DNA of 33,352 bases from CAZMGG01 sp964565715 (GTDB taxonomy: Bacteria; Planctomycetota; UBA1135; UBA2386). The translations under genes were made by a program, and so were the position numbers. The stretch is taken from assembly GCA_964565715.1 (NCBI GenBank), contig CAZMGG010000055.1:1-33352 (forward strand). The letters are read 5' to 3'. Below are positions 15,615-23,263 of the stretch, piece after piece. The notes below the pieces were generated by a model. It had not been told where the DNA came from. It made no database searches and saw nothing but the letters and a program-made list of their open reading frames with translations. Position 1 is the stretch's first letter. Each line of letters starts with the position of its first letter.

Positions 15615-16906
15615 AGCGGATCGCGGTGGTCGGCACCGGCATCGCCGGCCTGGTGGCGGCGCGGCTGCTGGCCGGTCGACACGACGTCACGGTCTTCGAG
15701 GCGGCCGACCGGATCGGCGGGCACACCCACACCGTGGACGTGCGGCACGAAGGCGTCGACTACGCGATCGACACCGGCTTCATCGTCTGCAACGACCGCA
15801 CCTATCCGAACCTGCTGCGCCTGTTCGATCTGCTCGGTGTGGAACTGCAGGACACCGAGATGAGCTTCAGTGTGCGCTGCGAACGCACCGGCCTGGAGTA
15901 CTGCGGTTCGCAACGAAGCCTCTGGAACGGGCTGTTCGCCCAGCGCCGCAACCTGCTGCGCCCGTCGTTCCTCGGCATGCTGCGCGACATCCTGCGGTTC
16001 GGACGCGCGGCGCCGGCGCTGCTGCAGGATCCGGACGACCGGCGCAGCCTGGGCGAACTGCTGGCGGACGGCGGCTACGGCGCCGCCTTCATCGAGCACT
16101 ACCTGGTCCCGATGGGGGCGGCCATCTGGTCGGCGCCGCCGGCGGAACTGCTGCGCATGCCGGCCGTGTTCTTCGTCCGCTTCTTCCACCACCACGGCAT
16201 GCTGTCGGTGCGAGGCCGGCCGCAGTGGCGCGTGGTCCGCGGCGGCTCCCGCAGCTACCTCGGGCCCCTGGCGGGTCCCCTGCAGGACCGGATCCGGCTG
16301 TCCGCGCCGGTGCGATCGGTGACCCGGCCGGCCGGCGGCGGCGCCCTGGTGGTGACCGATGCCGGCACCGAGCGCTTCGACCAGGTCGTGCTCGCGGTGC
16401 ACAGCGACCAGGCCCTGGCGATGCTGGACGACGCCGATCCGGCCGAACGGGCCGTCCTCGGCGGGATCCCCTACCAGGCCAACGACGTGGTCCTGCACAC
16501 CGATGCCAGCCTGCTGCCCCGGCGGCGGCGGGCGTGGGCGGCGTGGAACTACCACCTGGACCGGGGCGACGGCCCGGCGACCGTCACCTACCACATGAAC
16601 CGGCTGCAGGGCCTGCGGGCGCCGGTCGAGTTCTGCGTCACGTTGAACCGTACCGCCGCCATCGATCCGGACCGCATCCTGCGGCGCTTCACCTACCACC
16701 ACCCGCAGTTCGGCGCGGCCAGCCTCGCCGCCCAGGCGCGGCTGCCGGAGGTCCAGGGTCGGCGCGACATCTTCTTCTGCGGTGCCTGGTGCGGCTACGG
16801 CTTCCACGAGGACGGCGTGCGCAGCGCGCTCGCGGTGGCGGCACGCTTCGGGCTGTCGCTGGACGACCTGGCCGGCGAACGGCGGGCCCTGGCGGTGGCG
16901 GGATGA
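15611..16906 (+). CDS. FAD-dependent oxidoreductase (NAD/FAD-binding, amine-oxidase-like)
   Basis: The 431-residue protein starts at a GTG (15611-15613) that overlaps the desaturase stop by 4 bases, and at once shows the dinucleotide-binding motif AVVGTGIAGLVAARLL, then VTVFEAADRIGGHTHTVDV. The C-terminal FAD motif region reads DIFFCGAWCGYGFHEDGVRS. This type, often labelled amine oxidase or NAD/FAD-binding protein, is regularly found beside DUF1365 and CFA-like genes. In Rhodobacter sphaeroides a flavoprotein and CFA-like proteins of such a cluster take part in methylated and furan fatty-acid synthesis. A longer in-frame start at 15434 would lie inside the desaturase and adds Gly/Pro/Ala sequence only. 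The electron acceptor is unknown. Confidence 0.92.
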   Translation: MKRIAVVGTGIAGLVAARLLAGRHDVTVFEAADRIGGHTHTVDVRHEGVDYAIDTGFIVCNDRTYPNLLRLFDLLGVELQDTEMSFSVRCERTGLEYCGSQRSLWNGLFAQRRNLLRPSFLGMLRDILRFGRAAPALLQDPDDRRSLGELLADGGYGAAFIEHYLVPMGAAIWSAPPAELLRMPAVFFVRFFHHHGMLSVRGRPQWRVVRGGSRSYLGPLAGPLQDRIRLSAPVRSVTRPAGGGALVVTDAGTERFDQVVLAVHSDQALAMLDDADPAERAVLGGIPYQANDVVLHTDASLLPRRRRAWAAWNYHLDRGDGPATVTYHMNRLQGLRAPVEFCVTLNRTAAIDPDRILRRFTYHHPQFGAASLAAQARLPEVQGRRDIFFCGAWCGYGFHEDGVRSALAVAARFGLSLDDLAGERRALAVAG

Positions 16907-17700
16907 GCAGCTCGATGCAGGCGACCCGGCCAGACGGCCGGCGCAGCGCCCTCTACGAGGGCTTCGTGCAGCATCGCCGGTTCGGCACCGAACATCGCTT
17001 CCGCCGGCGGCTGCGTCTCGTCTACCTGGATCTGGACGAGATCGACCGTCTGTTCGCCGGGCGCTGGCTCTGGTCGAAGCGGTGGTGGTCCCCACGGCGG
17101 TTCTGCCGCAGTGACTACCTCGGCCCGCCGGACGTGCCCCTGGACCAGGCGGTGCGGGCCGAGGCCCTGCGGCTCACCGGTCGTCGGCCCGACGGCCGGA
17201 TCGGCGTGCTCACGGCGTTGCGGTCGTTCGGCTGCGCCTTCCACCCGGTGAGCTTCTACTACTGCCACGATCGCAATGGCAGGCTGCAGACGGTGCTGGC
17301 CGAGATCACCAACACGCCGTGGCGCCAACGGCACTGCTACGCGGTGACCGCCGACGGCGACGACGCGCCGCACCGGCTCGCGGCGAGCTTCGCCAAGCGG
17401 TTCCACGTCAGCCCGTTCCTGCCGATGGGGCTCCGCTACCGCTGGCGGTTGTCGGCGCCGGGCGAGCGGCTGGTGGTGCGGATGGCCGATCTGGCCGGAA
17501 GCCGGCGCGTGTTCGACGCGACCCTGCGCCTGCGGCGCCGGCCCTGGACCACGGCCAACCTGTGGCGGACCTTCCTGCGCGATCCGTTCCCGGCCCAGCG
17601 TGTGCTGCTGGCCATCTACTGGCAGGCGCTGCGGCTGTGGTGGAAGGGCGCGTTGTTCCACGTGCATCCGCAGAAGCGCCTGGGCGAACAGGAGGCGTGA
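16903..17700 (+). CDS. DUF1365 family protein
   Basis: The 265-residue protein shows family features: LYEGFVQHRRFGTEHRFRRR at the start, LVYLDLDEIDRLF, FHPVSFYYCHDRNGRLQTVL in the middle, FAKRFHVSPFLPMGLRYRW, and WQALRLWWKGALFHVHPQKR at the end. Its biochemical role is not established; it is almost always next to an FAD oxidoreductase and a CFA-like methyltransferase, as here, so it is presumed to act on the same lipid. The ATG at 16903 overlaps the previous stop (ATGA), and its own TGA shares one base with the next ATG (TGATG), so translation of the three genes is probably coupled. Confidence 0.93.
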   Translation: MSSSMQATRPDGRRSALYEGFVQHRRFGTEHRFRRRLRLVYLDLDEIDRLFAGRWLWSKRWWSPRRFCRSDYLGPPDVPLDQAVRAEALRLTGRRPDGRIGVLTALRSFGCAFHPVSFYYCHDRNGRLQTVLAEITNTPWRQRHCYAVTADGDDAPHRLAASFAKRFHVSPFLPMGLRYRWRLSAPGERLVVRMADLAGSRRVFDATLRLRRRPWTTANLWRTFLRDPFPAQRVLLAIYWQALRLWWKGALFHVHPQKRLGEQEA

Positions 17701-18941
17701 TGAGCGAACTCGCCCTGTCACCGGCGGCATCGGCCCCGGCATCTGCGTGGCTGGATCGCGCCTGCCGTGCGGCGGTCCTGCAGCGCCTCGACCATCTGAC
17801 CGCGGGGGCGGTGCGGATCCGGGAGGCCGGATGCAGCACGACGCCGGGCCTCGCCACCGGACCGCTGGGCATCGTCGAACTCGAGGTGGCCGACCCGAGG
17901 TTCTGGCGGGCGGTGGCCCGCCGGGGCGCCCTGGGCGCCGGCGAGGCCTACGTCGACGGCCAGTGGCGGACCACCGACCTGGTGCGTCTCGTGCGCCTGC
18001 TGGTGCGCGACCGCGCCGTGCTGCAGGGACTCGGCGGCGGCGGGGCCGGCGCGGCGCTGGCCTGGCTGCGGGGTCGCTGGCAGGCGCTCTGGCCGAACGG
18101 CCGGGCCCGCAGCCGCAGCGACATCGCCGCCCACTACGACCTCGGCAACGACTTCTTCGCCTGCTTCCTCGATCCGTCGCTGACCTACAGCAGCGCGGTG
18201 TTCCCGCGGCCCGAGACGACCCTGGCCGAGGCGCAGCAGGAGAAGCTGGAACGCCTGTGCCGCCTGCTCGACCTGCAGCGCGGCGACCGCCTGCTCGAGA
18301 TCGGCAGCGGCTGGGGGGCGCTGGCCCTGCACGCCGCCGGCGAGCACGGCGCCCGCGTCACCACGACCACGATCTCGCCGGCGCAGCATCGCCTGTGCGT
18401 TGAACGGGTGGCGGCGGCGGGGCTGGCGGATCGGATCGAGGTGCAACTGCGGGACTACCGCGATCTGCGGGGGCACCACGACAAGCTGGTGTCGGTGGAG
18501 ATGGTGGAGGCGGTCGGCGCCCGCAACCTGCCGTTGTTCTTCCGCCGCTGCGGCGAACTGCTGGAACCCGGCGGGCGCATGGCGCTGCAGGCCATCACCA
18601 TCGCCGACCAGGACTACGCCCGCTCGCTGCGGACCGTGGACTTCATCAAGGCCCACGTCTTCCCCGGCAGCTTCATCCCGTCGACCACCGCGCTGCTCTC
18701 GGCGGCGACCGCCAGCTCGGACCTGCGGCTGCGGGCGCTGCGGGATCACGGCGACGACTACGCCCGCACGCTGGCCTGCTGGCGCGAGAACCTGCACCGG
18801 AACGCGGACCGCATCCGGGCGCTCGGCCACTCCGAGCGACGGCTGCGGTGCTGGGACTACTACTTCGCCTACTGCGAGGGCGGCTATCGCGAAGGGCGGC
18901 TGGGCGTGGTGCAGATGGGCTTCGAGCGGCCGGCGGCCTGA
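17700..18941 (+). CDS. Cyclopropane-fatty-acid-synthase-like methyltransferase, non-canonical active site
   Basis: The 413-residue protein has an N-terminal lipid-associated part (about 1-135) and a SAM methyltransferase domain: IAAHYDLGNDFFACFLDPSL, LTYSSAVFPRPETTL, LLEIGSGWGALALHAA (198-213), VSVEMVEAVG and ALQAITIADQDYARSL. Compared with E. coli Cfa from memory, the Cys of YSC is Ser 165 and the His of the LHTIG segment is Gln 297, while the Glu of the MxE motif is kept (Glu 270). These Cys and His residues belong to the bicarbonate site needed for ring closure. The YSSAVF/QAITI variant is the form I associate with light-regulated DUF1365 clusters, so plain methylation or another addition to the double bond is more likely than cyclopropanation. 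It ends one base before the convergent ribF stop, inside a short palindrome (18935-18949). Confidence 0.92.
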   Translation: MSELALSPAASAPASAWLDRACRAAVLQRLDHLTAGAVRIREAGCSTTPGLATGPLGIVELEVADPRFWRAVARRGALGAGEAYVDGQWRTTDLVRLVRLLVRDRAVLQGLGGGGAGAALAWLRGRWQALWPNGRARSRSDIAAHYDLGNDFFACFLDPSLTYSSAVFPRPETTLAEAQQEKLERLCRLLDLQRGDRLLEIGSGWGALALHAAGEHGARVTTTTISPAQHRLCVERVAAAGLADRIEVQLRDYRDLRGHHDKLVSVEMVEAVGARNLPLFFRRCGELLEPGGRMALQAITIADQDYARSLRTVDFIKAHVFPGSFIPSTTALLSAATASSDLRLRALRDHGDDYARTLACWRENLHRNADRIRALGHSERRLRCWDYYFAYCEGGYREGRLGVVQMGFERPAA

Positions 18942-18942
18942 A

Positions 18943-19908
18943 TCAGGCCCGCAGCACCGCCCGCGCCCGCTGCACGTCGCGTTCGATCTGCGTGCGCAGA
19001 GCCGCCGCGTCGCCGAACTTCTGCTCCGGGCGCAGGAACTGCAGGAAGCAGACCTCCAGGTCGTGCCCATACAACTCGCCCTGGAAGTCCAGCAGGTGCA
19101 CCTCCAGCACGGCGTCGCCGGCGGGACCGCCGGCGCCGGCGAAGGTCGGCCGCGTGCCCAGGTTGGCCACCGCCGGCCGCACGTTGCCGTCGAGGATCAC
19201 CTCCACGGCGTAGACCCCGGGCGGCGGCAGGACCGGCGTCTGCGGCCGCACGTTGGCGGTGGGGAAGCCGAGCCCGCGGCCGCGGCCCTCGCCGCGCACC
19301 ACCGCGCCGAACACCGACGGCCAGCGGCCGAGCAGGCGCTGCGCCGCCGCCAGTTCCCCGCGCCGGATCGCGTCGCGGATCGCGGTGGACGACACCGGCG
19401 CGCCGTCGACGGTGAACGGCGCGCCCTCGCGCACCGTGAAGCCCAGTTCGGCGCCGAGCTCGCGGAAACGCGCCGGCGTGCCCTCGCGGTCGCGGCCCAG
19501 CGCCGAGTCGTAGCCCAGCAGCAGGCCGCGGGCGCGCAGGGCCTGCACCAGCAGGTCCTGGGCGAAGGCGCGCGCGGTCATCCCGCGCAGCCGGTCGTCG
19601 AAGTCGAGCAGCACCAGCCGCTGCACGCCGGCGCGGCGCAGGAGGCGCAGGCGGTGCGGCACGCTGACCAGGAGCGGCGGCGCGCGGCCGTGCAGCACCT
19701 GGTCCGGGTGGTTGCGGAAGGTCAGCACCGTCGGCACGCCCTGCAGCGCCGAGCTCATCTCCAGCAGTTCGTGCAGCAGCCGGTGGTGGCCGAGGTGCAC
19801 GCCGTCGAAGACGCCGACCGCCACCACCGAACGGCTCTCCAGGGCCTCGCCGTGCAGCGCCGTCAGGTCCAGCGCCCGCAGGGCGTCGAGGCCCTCGATC
19901 AGGCGCAC
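18943..19908 (-). CDS. ribF: Bifunctional riboflavin kinase / FAD synthetase
   Basis: The 321-residue enzyme makes FMN from riboflavin and FAD from FMN. The N-terminal adenylyltransferase domain has AVGVFDGVHLGHHRLL (with the HxGH nucleotidyl-transfer motif) and PVSSTAIRDAIRRGEL. The C-terminal kinase domain has GRGRGLGFPTANVRP, PPPGVYAVEV and VANLGTRPTF. Length is normal. The start is a GTG at 19906-19908, 3 bases after the def stop, so the two are co-transcribed. FAD made here would serve, among others, the photolyase and the FAD oxidoreductase of this window. No FMN riboswitch is seen ahead of the operon. Confidence 0.96.
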   Translation of the reverse strand: MRLIEGLDALRALDLTALHGEALESRSVVAVGVFDGVHLGHHRLLHELLEMSSALQGVPTVLTFRNHPDQVLHGRAPPLLVSVPHRLRLLRRAGVQRLVLLDFDDRLRGMTARAFAQDLLVQALRARGLLLGYDSALGRDREGTPARFRELGAELGFTVREGAPFTVDGAPVSSTAIRDAIRRGELAAAQRLLGRWPSVFGAVVRGEGRGRGLGFPTANVRPQTPVLPPPGVYAVEVILDGNVRPAVANLGTRPTFAGAGGPAGDAVLEVHLLDFQGELYGHDLEVCFLQFLRPEQKFGDAAALRTQIERDVQRARAVLRA

Positions 19909-19911
19909 GGG

Positions 19912-20424
19912 CTAGACCGACGCCGGCGGGCGGCGCTCCAGTTCCTCGAGGGCGGGCCGCACCCGGATCTTGTCCGCCGGCGACAGCCGGTCGGTGAACA
20001 GCACCCCTTCCAGGTGGTCCATCTCGTGCTGGATGATGCGGGCCAGCCAGTCGGTGGCCTTCAGCTCGCCGGGCTTGCCGTCCAGGTCCTGGTAGCTGAT
20101 CGTGATGCTGACCGACCGTTCGACCTCGCCGTAGATGCCGGGGAAGGACAGGCAGCCCTCCTCGCCCCAGGCGTACTTGCGCCGGTGCGTGATCTTCGGG
20201 TTGCAGAGGACCAGTTCGCCGGTGCGGTCGGCCCGATCGCCGGTCGGGTTGAGGACCAGGAGCTTCTGCTCGATCCCGACCTGGGGGGCGGCGAGACCCA
20301 CCCCGCCCTCCTCGTACATGGCCTCCAGCATCTGCTGGGCCAGGTCCCGGAGGCCCTGGTCGAAGGCGGTGATCTCCTTGCCGCCCTGGCGCAGGATGGG
20401 GTGGGGGTAGATGAGGACTTGCAT
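19912..20424 (-). CDS. def: Peptide deformylase
   Basis: The 170-residue metalloenzyme removes the formyl group from new proteins. All three motifs are present: GVGLAAPQVG, EGCLSFPG (metal-binding Cys) and QHEMDHLEG (two metal-binding His and the catalytic Glu). The start is the ATG at 20424 (MQVLIYPHPILR); a longer frame to 20514 would run into the divergent promoter region. It is the first gene of the def-ribF operon. Confidence 0.97.
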   Translation of the reverse strand: MQVLIYPHPILRQGGKEITAFDQGLRDLAQQMLEAMYEEGGVGLAAPQVGIEQKLLVLNPTGDRADRTGELVLCNPKITHRRKYAWGEEGCLSFPGIYGEVERSVSITISYQDLDGKPGELKATDWLARIIQHEMDHLEGVLFTDRLSPADKIRVRPALEELERRPPASV

Positions 20425-20443
20425 CGGAAGGGGGGCGGGGCCG

Positions 20444-20472
20444 TTGCAGGCCCCTGGCAGGCTCCATACACT
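20444..20472 (+). promoter_or_regulatory. Candidate sigma-70-type promoter for the TPR/rpsT operon
   Basis: TTGCAG (20444-20449) and TACACT (20467-20472) are separated by exactly 17 bases in the 101-base gap between def and the TPR gene. The -35 matches only the TTG part of the consensus and the -10 matches four of six bases. The start would fall about 45 bases before the ATG at 20526. Confidence 0.4.
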
Positions 20473-20525
20473 CCTCCGCCCCCTGGGTGGCGTCAAGCCT
20501 CGCCCGGGGACCATCCCGCAGACCC

Positions 20526-21857
20526 ATGGACCTGAGCAAGCACCTCGAGAACGCGGCGGAAGCCGTGAAGCGCCGCAACTACGCGTTCGCGGTCAAGGTC
20601 TACGGGCAGCTCCTGGCCATCCAGCCGGACCACAAGGAGGCCCGGCAGGGGTTGCGCGAGGCGCTGTTCAAGAAGGTCGCGCAGAAGCCGGCCTCCCGGG
20701 TCGGCGCGATGATCGGCGGCGGCGTGCACCTGCTGTTCGCCGGCCTGTGCCGCCTGCTCGGCCGCCACGGCGCCGCGGCCTCGGCCTACGAACGCTACCT
20801 CGTGCTCGACCCGCTGCACGAGGGCGTCAACCTGGCCCTGGGCCGGGCCCTGTGCCGCGCCGGGCACCGGCGCTCGGCGCTGGCGGTGTACCAGGCCCTG
20901 GCCACCGCCCAGCCGCGCTGCCTGGAGGCGGCCCGTTCTGCCGGCGCGCTGGCCTACGAGCAGGGCGAGCTGCCGGCGGCCCTGGAGCTCTACGAGCAGG
21001 CCCTGCGCATCGATCCGCGCGACCAGGAGTCGCTGAAGGCGCGCAAGGACCTGGCCGCCGAGGGGGCCCTGCGCAACACCGGCATCGAGCAGGCGAAGAG
21101 CAGCCGCGAGTTGATCAAGGACAAGGGCGCCCAGCAGGACATCGAGCGGGCCCAGCGGATCCAGCTCAGCAAGGAGGAGATCGGCAGCGAACTGGAGCAG
21201 CTCGAGGAGCAGCTCCAGCAGTCGCCCGACGACCAGAAGCTGCTGCGCCGCGTGGCGCGCCTGCGCGAGATGGACGGCGACGTGCAGGGCGCGCTCGACT
21301 GCGTCGAGCGGCTGCTGCAGGCCTCGCCGGCCGACGCCGAACTGCTGGAACAGGCCGGCGACCTGCGCCTGCGCCTGCAGGAGAAGATGGTCCAGAAGGC
21401 CGTGCGCGGCGGCGACGAGACCGCAGCCGGGCTGGCCCGGAAGGCGCTGGCCGAGGCCCAGGCCGCCGAGTACGGCCGCCGGCTCGAGCGCAACCCGACC
21501 GACCTCGGGCTGCGCCACCAGCTCGGCCAGGCCCTGTTCACGCTCGGCCGGACCGACGCCGCCATCGCCGAACTGCAGCAGGCCGTCAAGGATCCCCGCC
21601 GCAAGGCCGATGCCCTGTTCCTGCTCGGTTCGGCGTTCCGCCAGAAGGGCCTGCCGGACCTGGCGCTCGGCCAGTTCGAGAAGGCCCTGCAGGCGGCGTC
21701 GGGCAGCATGCAGAAGGAGGTGCTCTACGAGATGGGCACCCTGTGCCGGGAGCAGGGCCGGGCCGACGAGGCCCTGAAGCACTTCTCCCGGATCCTCGAG
21801 CAGGACATCGGCTTCAAGGACGTCGCCCAGATGGTCGAGCGGCTCAAGGCTTCCTGA
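20526..21857 (+). CDS. Tetratricopeptide-repeat protein
   Basis: The 443-residue protein is mostly helical, with TPR-like units such as NYAFAVKVYGQLLAIQPDHK, ELPAALELYEQALRIDPRDQ, DVQGALDCVERLLQASPADA, RTDAAIAELQQAVKDPRRKA and LPDLALGQFEKALQAASGSM. No signal peptide is visible; a short hydrophobic stretch (IGGGVHLLFAGLCRLLG) lies near residue 65. A charged Gln/Glu-rich middle (about 195-250) looks like a coiled coil. It is probably a protein-binding scaffold with unknown partner. The start is ATG 20526; an in-frame upstream ATG (20487) gives an unlikely Arg/Ser-rich leader. It lies 26 bases ahead of rpsT and is probably co-transcribed with it. Confidence 0.85.
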   Translation: MDLSKHLENAAEAVKRRNYAFAVKVYGQLLAIQPDHKEARQGLREALFKKVAQKPASRVGAMIGGGVHLLFAGLCRLLGRHGAAASAYERYLVLDPLHEGVNLALGRALCRAGHRRSALAVYQALATAQPRCLEAARSAGALAYEQGELPAALELYEQALRIDPRDQESLKARKDLAAEGALRNTGIEQAKSSRELIKDKGAQQDIERAQRIQLSKEEIGSELEQLEEQLQQSPDDQKLLRRVARLREMDGDVQGALDCVERLLQASPADAELLEQAGDLRLRLQEKMVQKAVRGGDETAAGLARKALAEAQAAEYGRRLERNPTDLGLRHQLGQALFTLGRTDAAIAELQQAVKDPRRKADALFLLGSAFRQKGLPDLALGQFEKALQAASGSMQKEVLYEMGTLCREQGRADEALKHFSRILEQDIGFKDVAQMVERLKAS

Positions 21858-21883
21858 TAGAACTCCATCCCCGAAGAGAACCC

Positions 21884-22147
21884 ATGGCCCACAGCAAGCA
21901 AGCGAAGAAGCGCATCCGTCAGAACGAGAAGAACCGCATCCGCAACCGGACCCGTCGGTCGACCCTGAAGGGCGCGATGAAGTCGGTGATGACCGCGGTC
22001 GCCGCCGGCGACAAGCAGAAGGCCACCGAGCTGGCCAACGCGGCCTGCTCGAAGATCGACAAGGCCGCCAAGGGCAACACGATCCACAAGAACGCCGCCG
22101 CCCGGCACAAGAGCCAGGTGATGCGGGCGCTCAACGGGATGAAGTGA
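21884..22147 (+). CDS. rpsT: 30S ribosomal protein S20
   Basis: The 87-residue basic protein starts MAHSKQAKKRIRQNEKNRIR and ends KNAAARHKSQVMRALNGMK, with the usual Ala/Lys-rich helices (KGAMKSVMTAVAAGDKQKAT). It is an assembly protein of the small ribosomal subunit, of standard length. A modest purine tract (GAAGAGAA) precedes the ATG. A GC hairpin follows the stop. Confidence 0.98.
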   Translation: MAHSKQAKKRIRQNEKNRIRNRTRRSTLKGAMKSVMTAVAAGDKQKATELANAACSKIDKAAKGNTIHKNAAARHKSQVMRALNGMK

Positions 22148-22153
22148 GCGCCG

Positions 22154-22170
22154 GGCGGCGGGGCGCCGCC
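22154..22170. terminator. GC hairpin between convergent rpsT and flagellin genes
   Basis: Arms ggcggcg (22154-22160) and cgccgcc (22164-22170) form a perfect 7-base stem with a 3-base loop, 7 bases after the rpsT stop. No T-run follows. A second perfect inverted repeat (ccctgcag/ctgcaggg, 22192-22210) lies in the last codons of the flagellin gene. Confidence 0.45.
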
Positions 22171-22187
22171 GCCGCCTGCTCCGTCGG

Positions 22188-23018
22188 CTAGCCCTGCAGG
22201 AGCTGCAGGGCCGCCTGCGGCTGCACGTTGGCCTGCGACAGGATCGAGATCGCGGCCTGCTGCAGGATCGAGTTGCGGGTCAGCGCCGAGGTCTCGACGG
22301 CCACGTCCACGTCGCGGATGCGGCTCTCGGCGGCGCTGAGGTTCTCCGCCTGGATCTGCAGGTTCTGGATGGTGGCGGTCAGCCGGTTCTGCACGGCGCC
22401 GAACTGGCCGCGGACGCGGCTCACGGCGTTGATCGCGTTGTCCACCCGCGAGATCGCCAGCGAGGTGTTGCCGCCGCTGCCGATGTCCAGGGTCGCCATG
22501 CCGAGCGTCGAGGACAGGGTGTCCGAGGTGCTGAGCTGGATGGTGTCGATGCCGGCGGCGAGGCCGGTGCCGACCTGGAAGGTGATCGTCGAGCCGGTGC
22601 CGTCCAGCAGGTTGACGCCGTTGAACGTGGTCGACCGCGCGATGCGGTCGATCTCGTTGAGCAGGTCGGCGAACTCCTGGTTGAGGGTGTTGCGGTCGGC
22701 GGCGCTGACGGTGCCGTTGGCGGCCTGCATGGCCAGTTCGCGCATGCGGATCAGGATCGAGCTGACCTCGTTCAGCGCGCCTTCGCCGGTCTGCGTCAGC
22801 GAGATGCCGTCCTGCGCGTTCCGGATCGCCTGGTTGGTCGATCGGATCTGGGCGCGGAAACGCTCCGAGATCGCGAGGCCGGCGGCGTCGTCGGCCGCGG
22901 TCGAGATCCGCAGACCGGTGGACAGCCGCCGGTAGTTGGCCTGCAACCGCTCGGTCGTCGTGGACAACGACCGTTGCGCGTTCATCGAAGCGATGTTCGA
23001 GTTGACCCGAAGGCCCAT
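22188..23018 (-). CDS. fliC: Flagellin
   Basis: The 276-residue flagellin has a full N-terminal D0/D1 part (VNSNIASMNAQRSLSTTTER, LSTGLRISTAADDAAGLAIS, TNQAIRNAQDGISLTQTGEG) and C-terminal part (NLSAAESRIRDVDVAVETSA, LTRNSILQQAAISILSQANV, ending ALQLLQG). Only a short middle (about 135-190) replaces the variable D2/D3 domains, so the filament should be thin and smooth. It has no cysteine. A strong Shine-Dalgarno (AGGAGGA at 23024-23030) lies 5 bases before the ATG, fitting a highly made protein. It stands alone here, convergent with rpsT, with no other flagellar gene in the window. Confidence 0.97.
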   Translation of the reverse strand: MGLRVNSNIASMNAQRSLSTTTERLQANYRRLSTGLRISTAADDAAGLAISERFRAQIRSTNQAIRNAQDGISLTQTGEGALNEVSSILIRMRELAMQAANGTVSAADRNTLNQEFADLLNEIDRIARSTTFNGVNLLDGTGSTITFQVGTGLAAGIDTIQLSTSDTLSSTLGMATLDIGSGGNTSLAISRVDNAINAVSRVRGQFGAVQNRLTATIQNLQIQAENLSAAESRIRDVDVAVETSALTRNSILQQAAISILSQANVQPQAALQLLQG

Positions 23019-23023
23019 CTCAG

Positions 23024-23065
23024 TCCTCCTGAAACCTCTGCAAGCCGGACCAGGGATCTGGTCCG
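23024..23065 (-). promoter_or_regulatory. Flagellin leader: strong RBS and upstream hairpin
   Basis: AGGAGGA (23024-23030) is a near-perfect ribosome-binding site 5 bases from the start codon. Behind it lies a perfect 8-base inverted repeat, cggaccag (23046-23053) and ctggtccg (23058-23065), with a 4-base loop. The hairpin would sit in the mRNA leader 27 bases from the ATG and leaves the RBS free. It may protect the mRNA or be a protein-binding site. Confidence 0.5.
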
Positions 23066-23076
23066 CGTTGCGGGAC

Positions 23077-23105
23077 CCATCGGCAGCCGCTTGAGTCCTA
23101 CTTCA
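23077..23105 (-). promoter_or_regulatory. Weak sigma-28-like promoter candidate for flagellin
   Basis: The minus strand carries GCCGATGG (23077-23084), six of eight matches to the FliA -10 box GCCGATAA, with TGAAGTAG (23098-23105) upstream against TAAAGTTT. Spacing is 13 bases, two more than the E. coli optimum, so this is tentative. The upstream box overlaps a 12-base palindrome, caggaattcctg (23104-23115). Confidence 0.25.
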
Positions 23106-23263
23106 GGAATTCCTGCAACGGGACAGGCCAGGGGGGTGCCGCCGATGGCATGGGCGGCTCGGAAAGGGCCGATTGGACGGCCCTGGCGGGCTCGGATCGG
23201 GATGTCGCGGATTCCGGCAGAAAGTGGGAAACGCCACGCCGGCCGGGGGCCGGGATGGGCGGG

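Noticed and set aside
18935..18949. Palindrome ggcctgaatcaggcc between convergent CFA-like gene and ribF as a terminator
   Set aside because: The loop is one base and both stop codons lie in the arms; too small to form a useful RNA hairpin, so noted only.
23118..23137. Possible sigma-54 promoter (TGGCC...TTGC on minus strand) before flagellin
   Set aside because: Distance between the GG and GC elements is one base longer than the rigid sigma-54 spacing.
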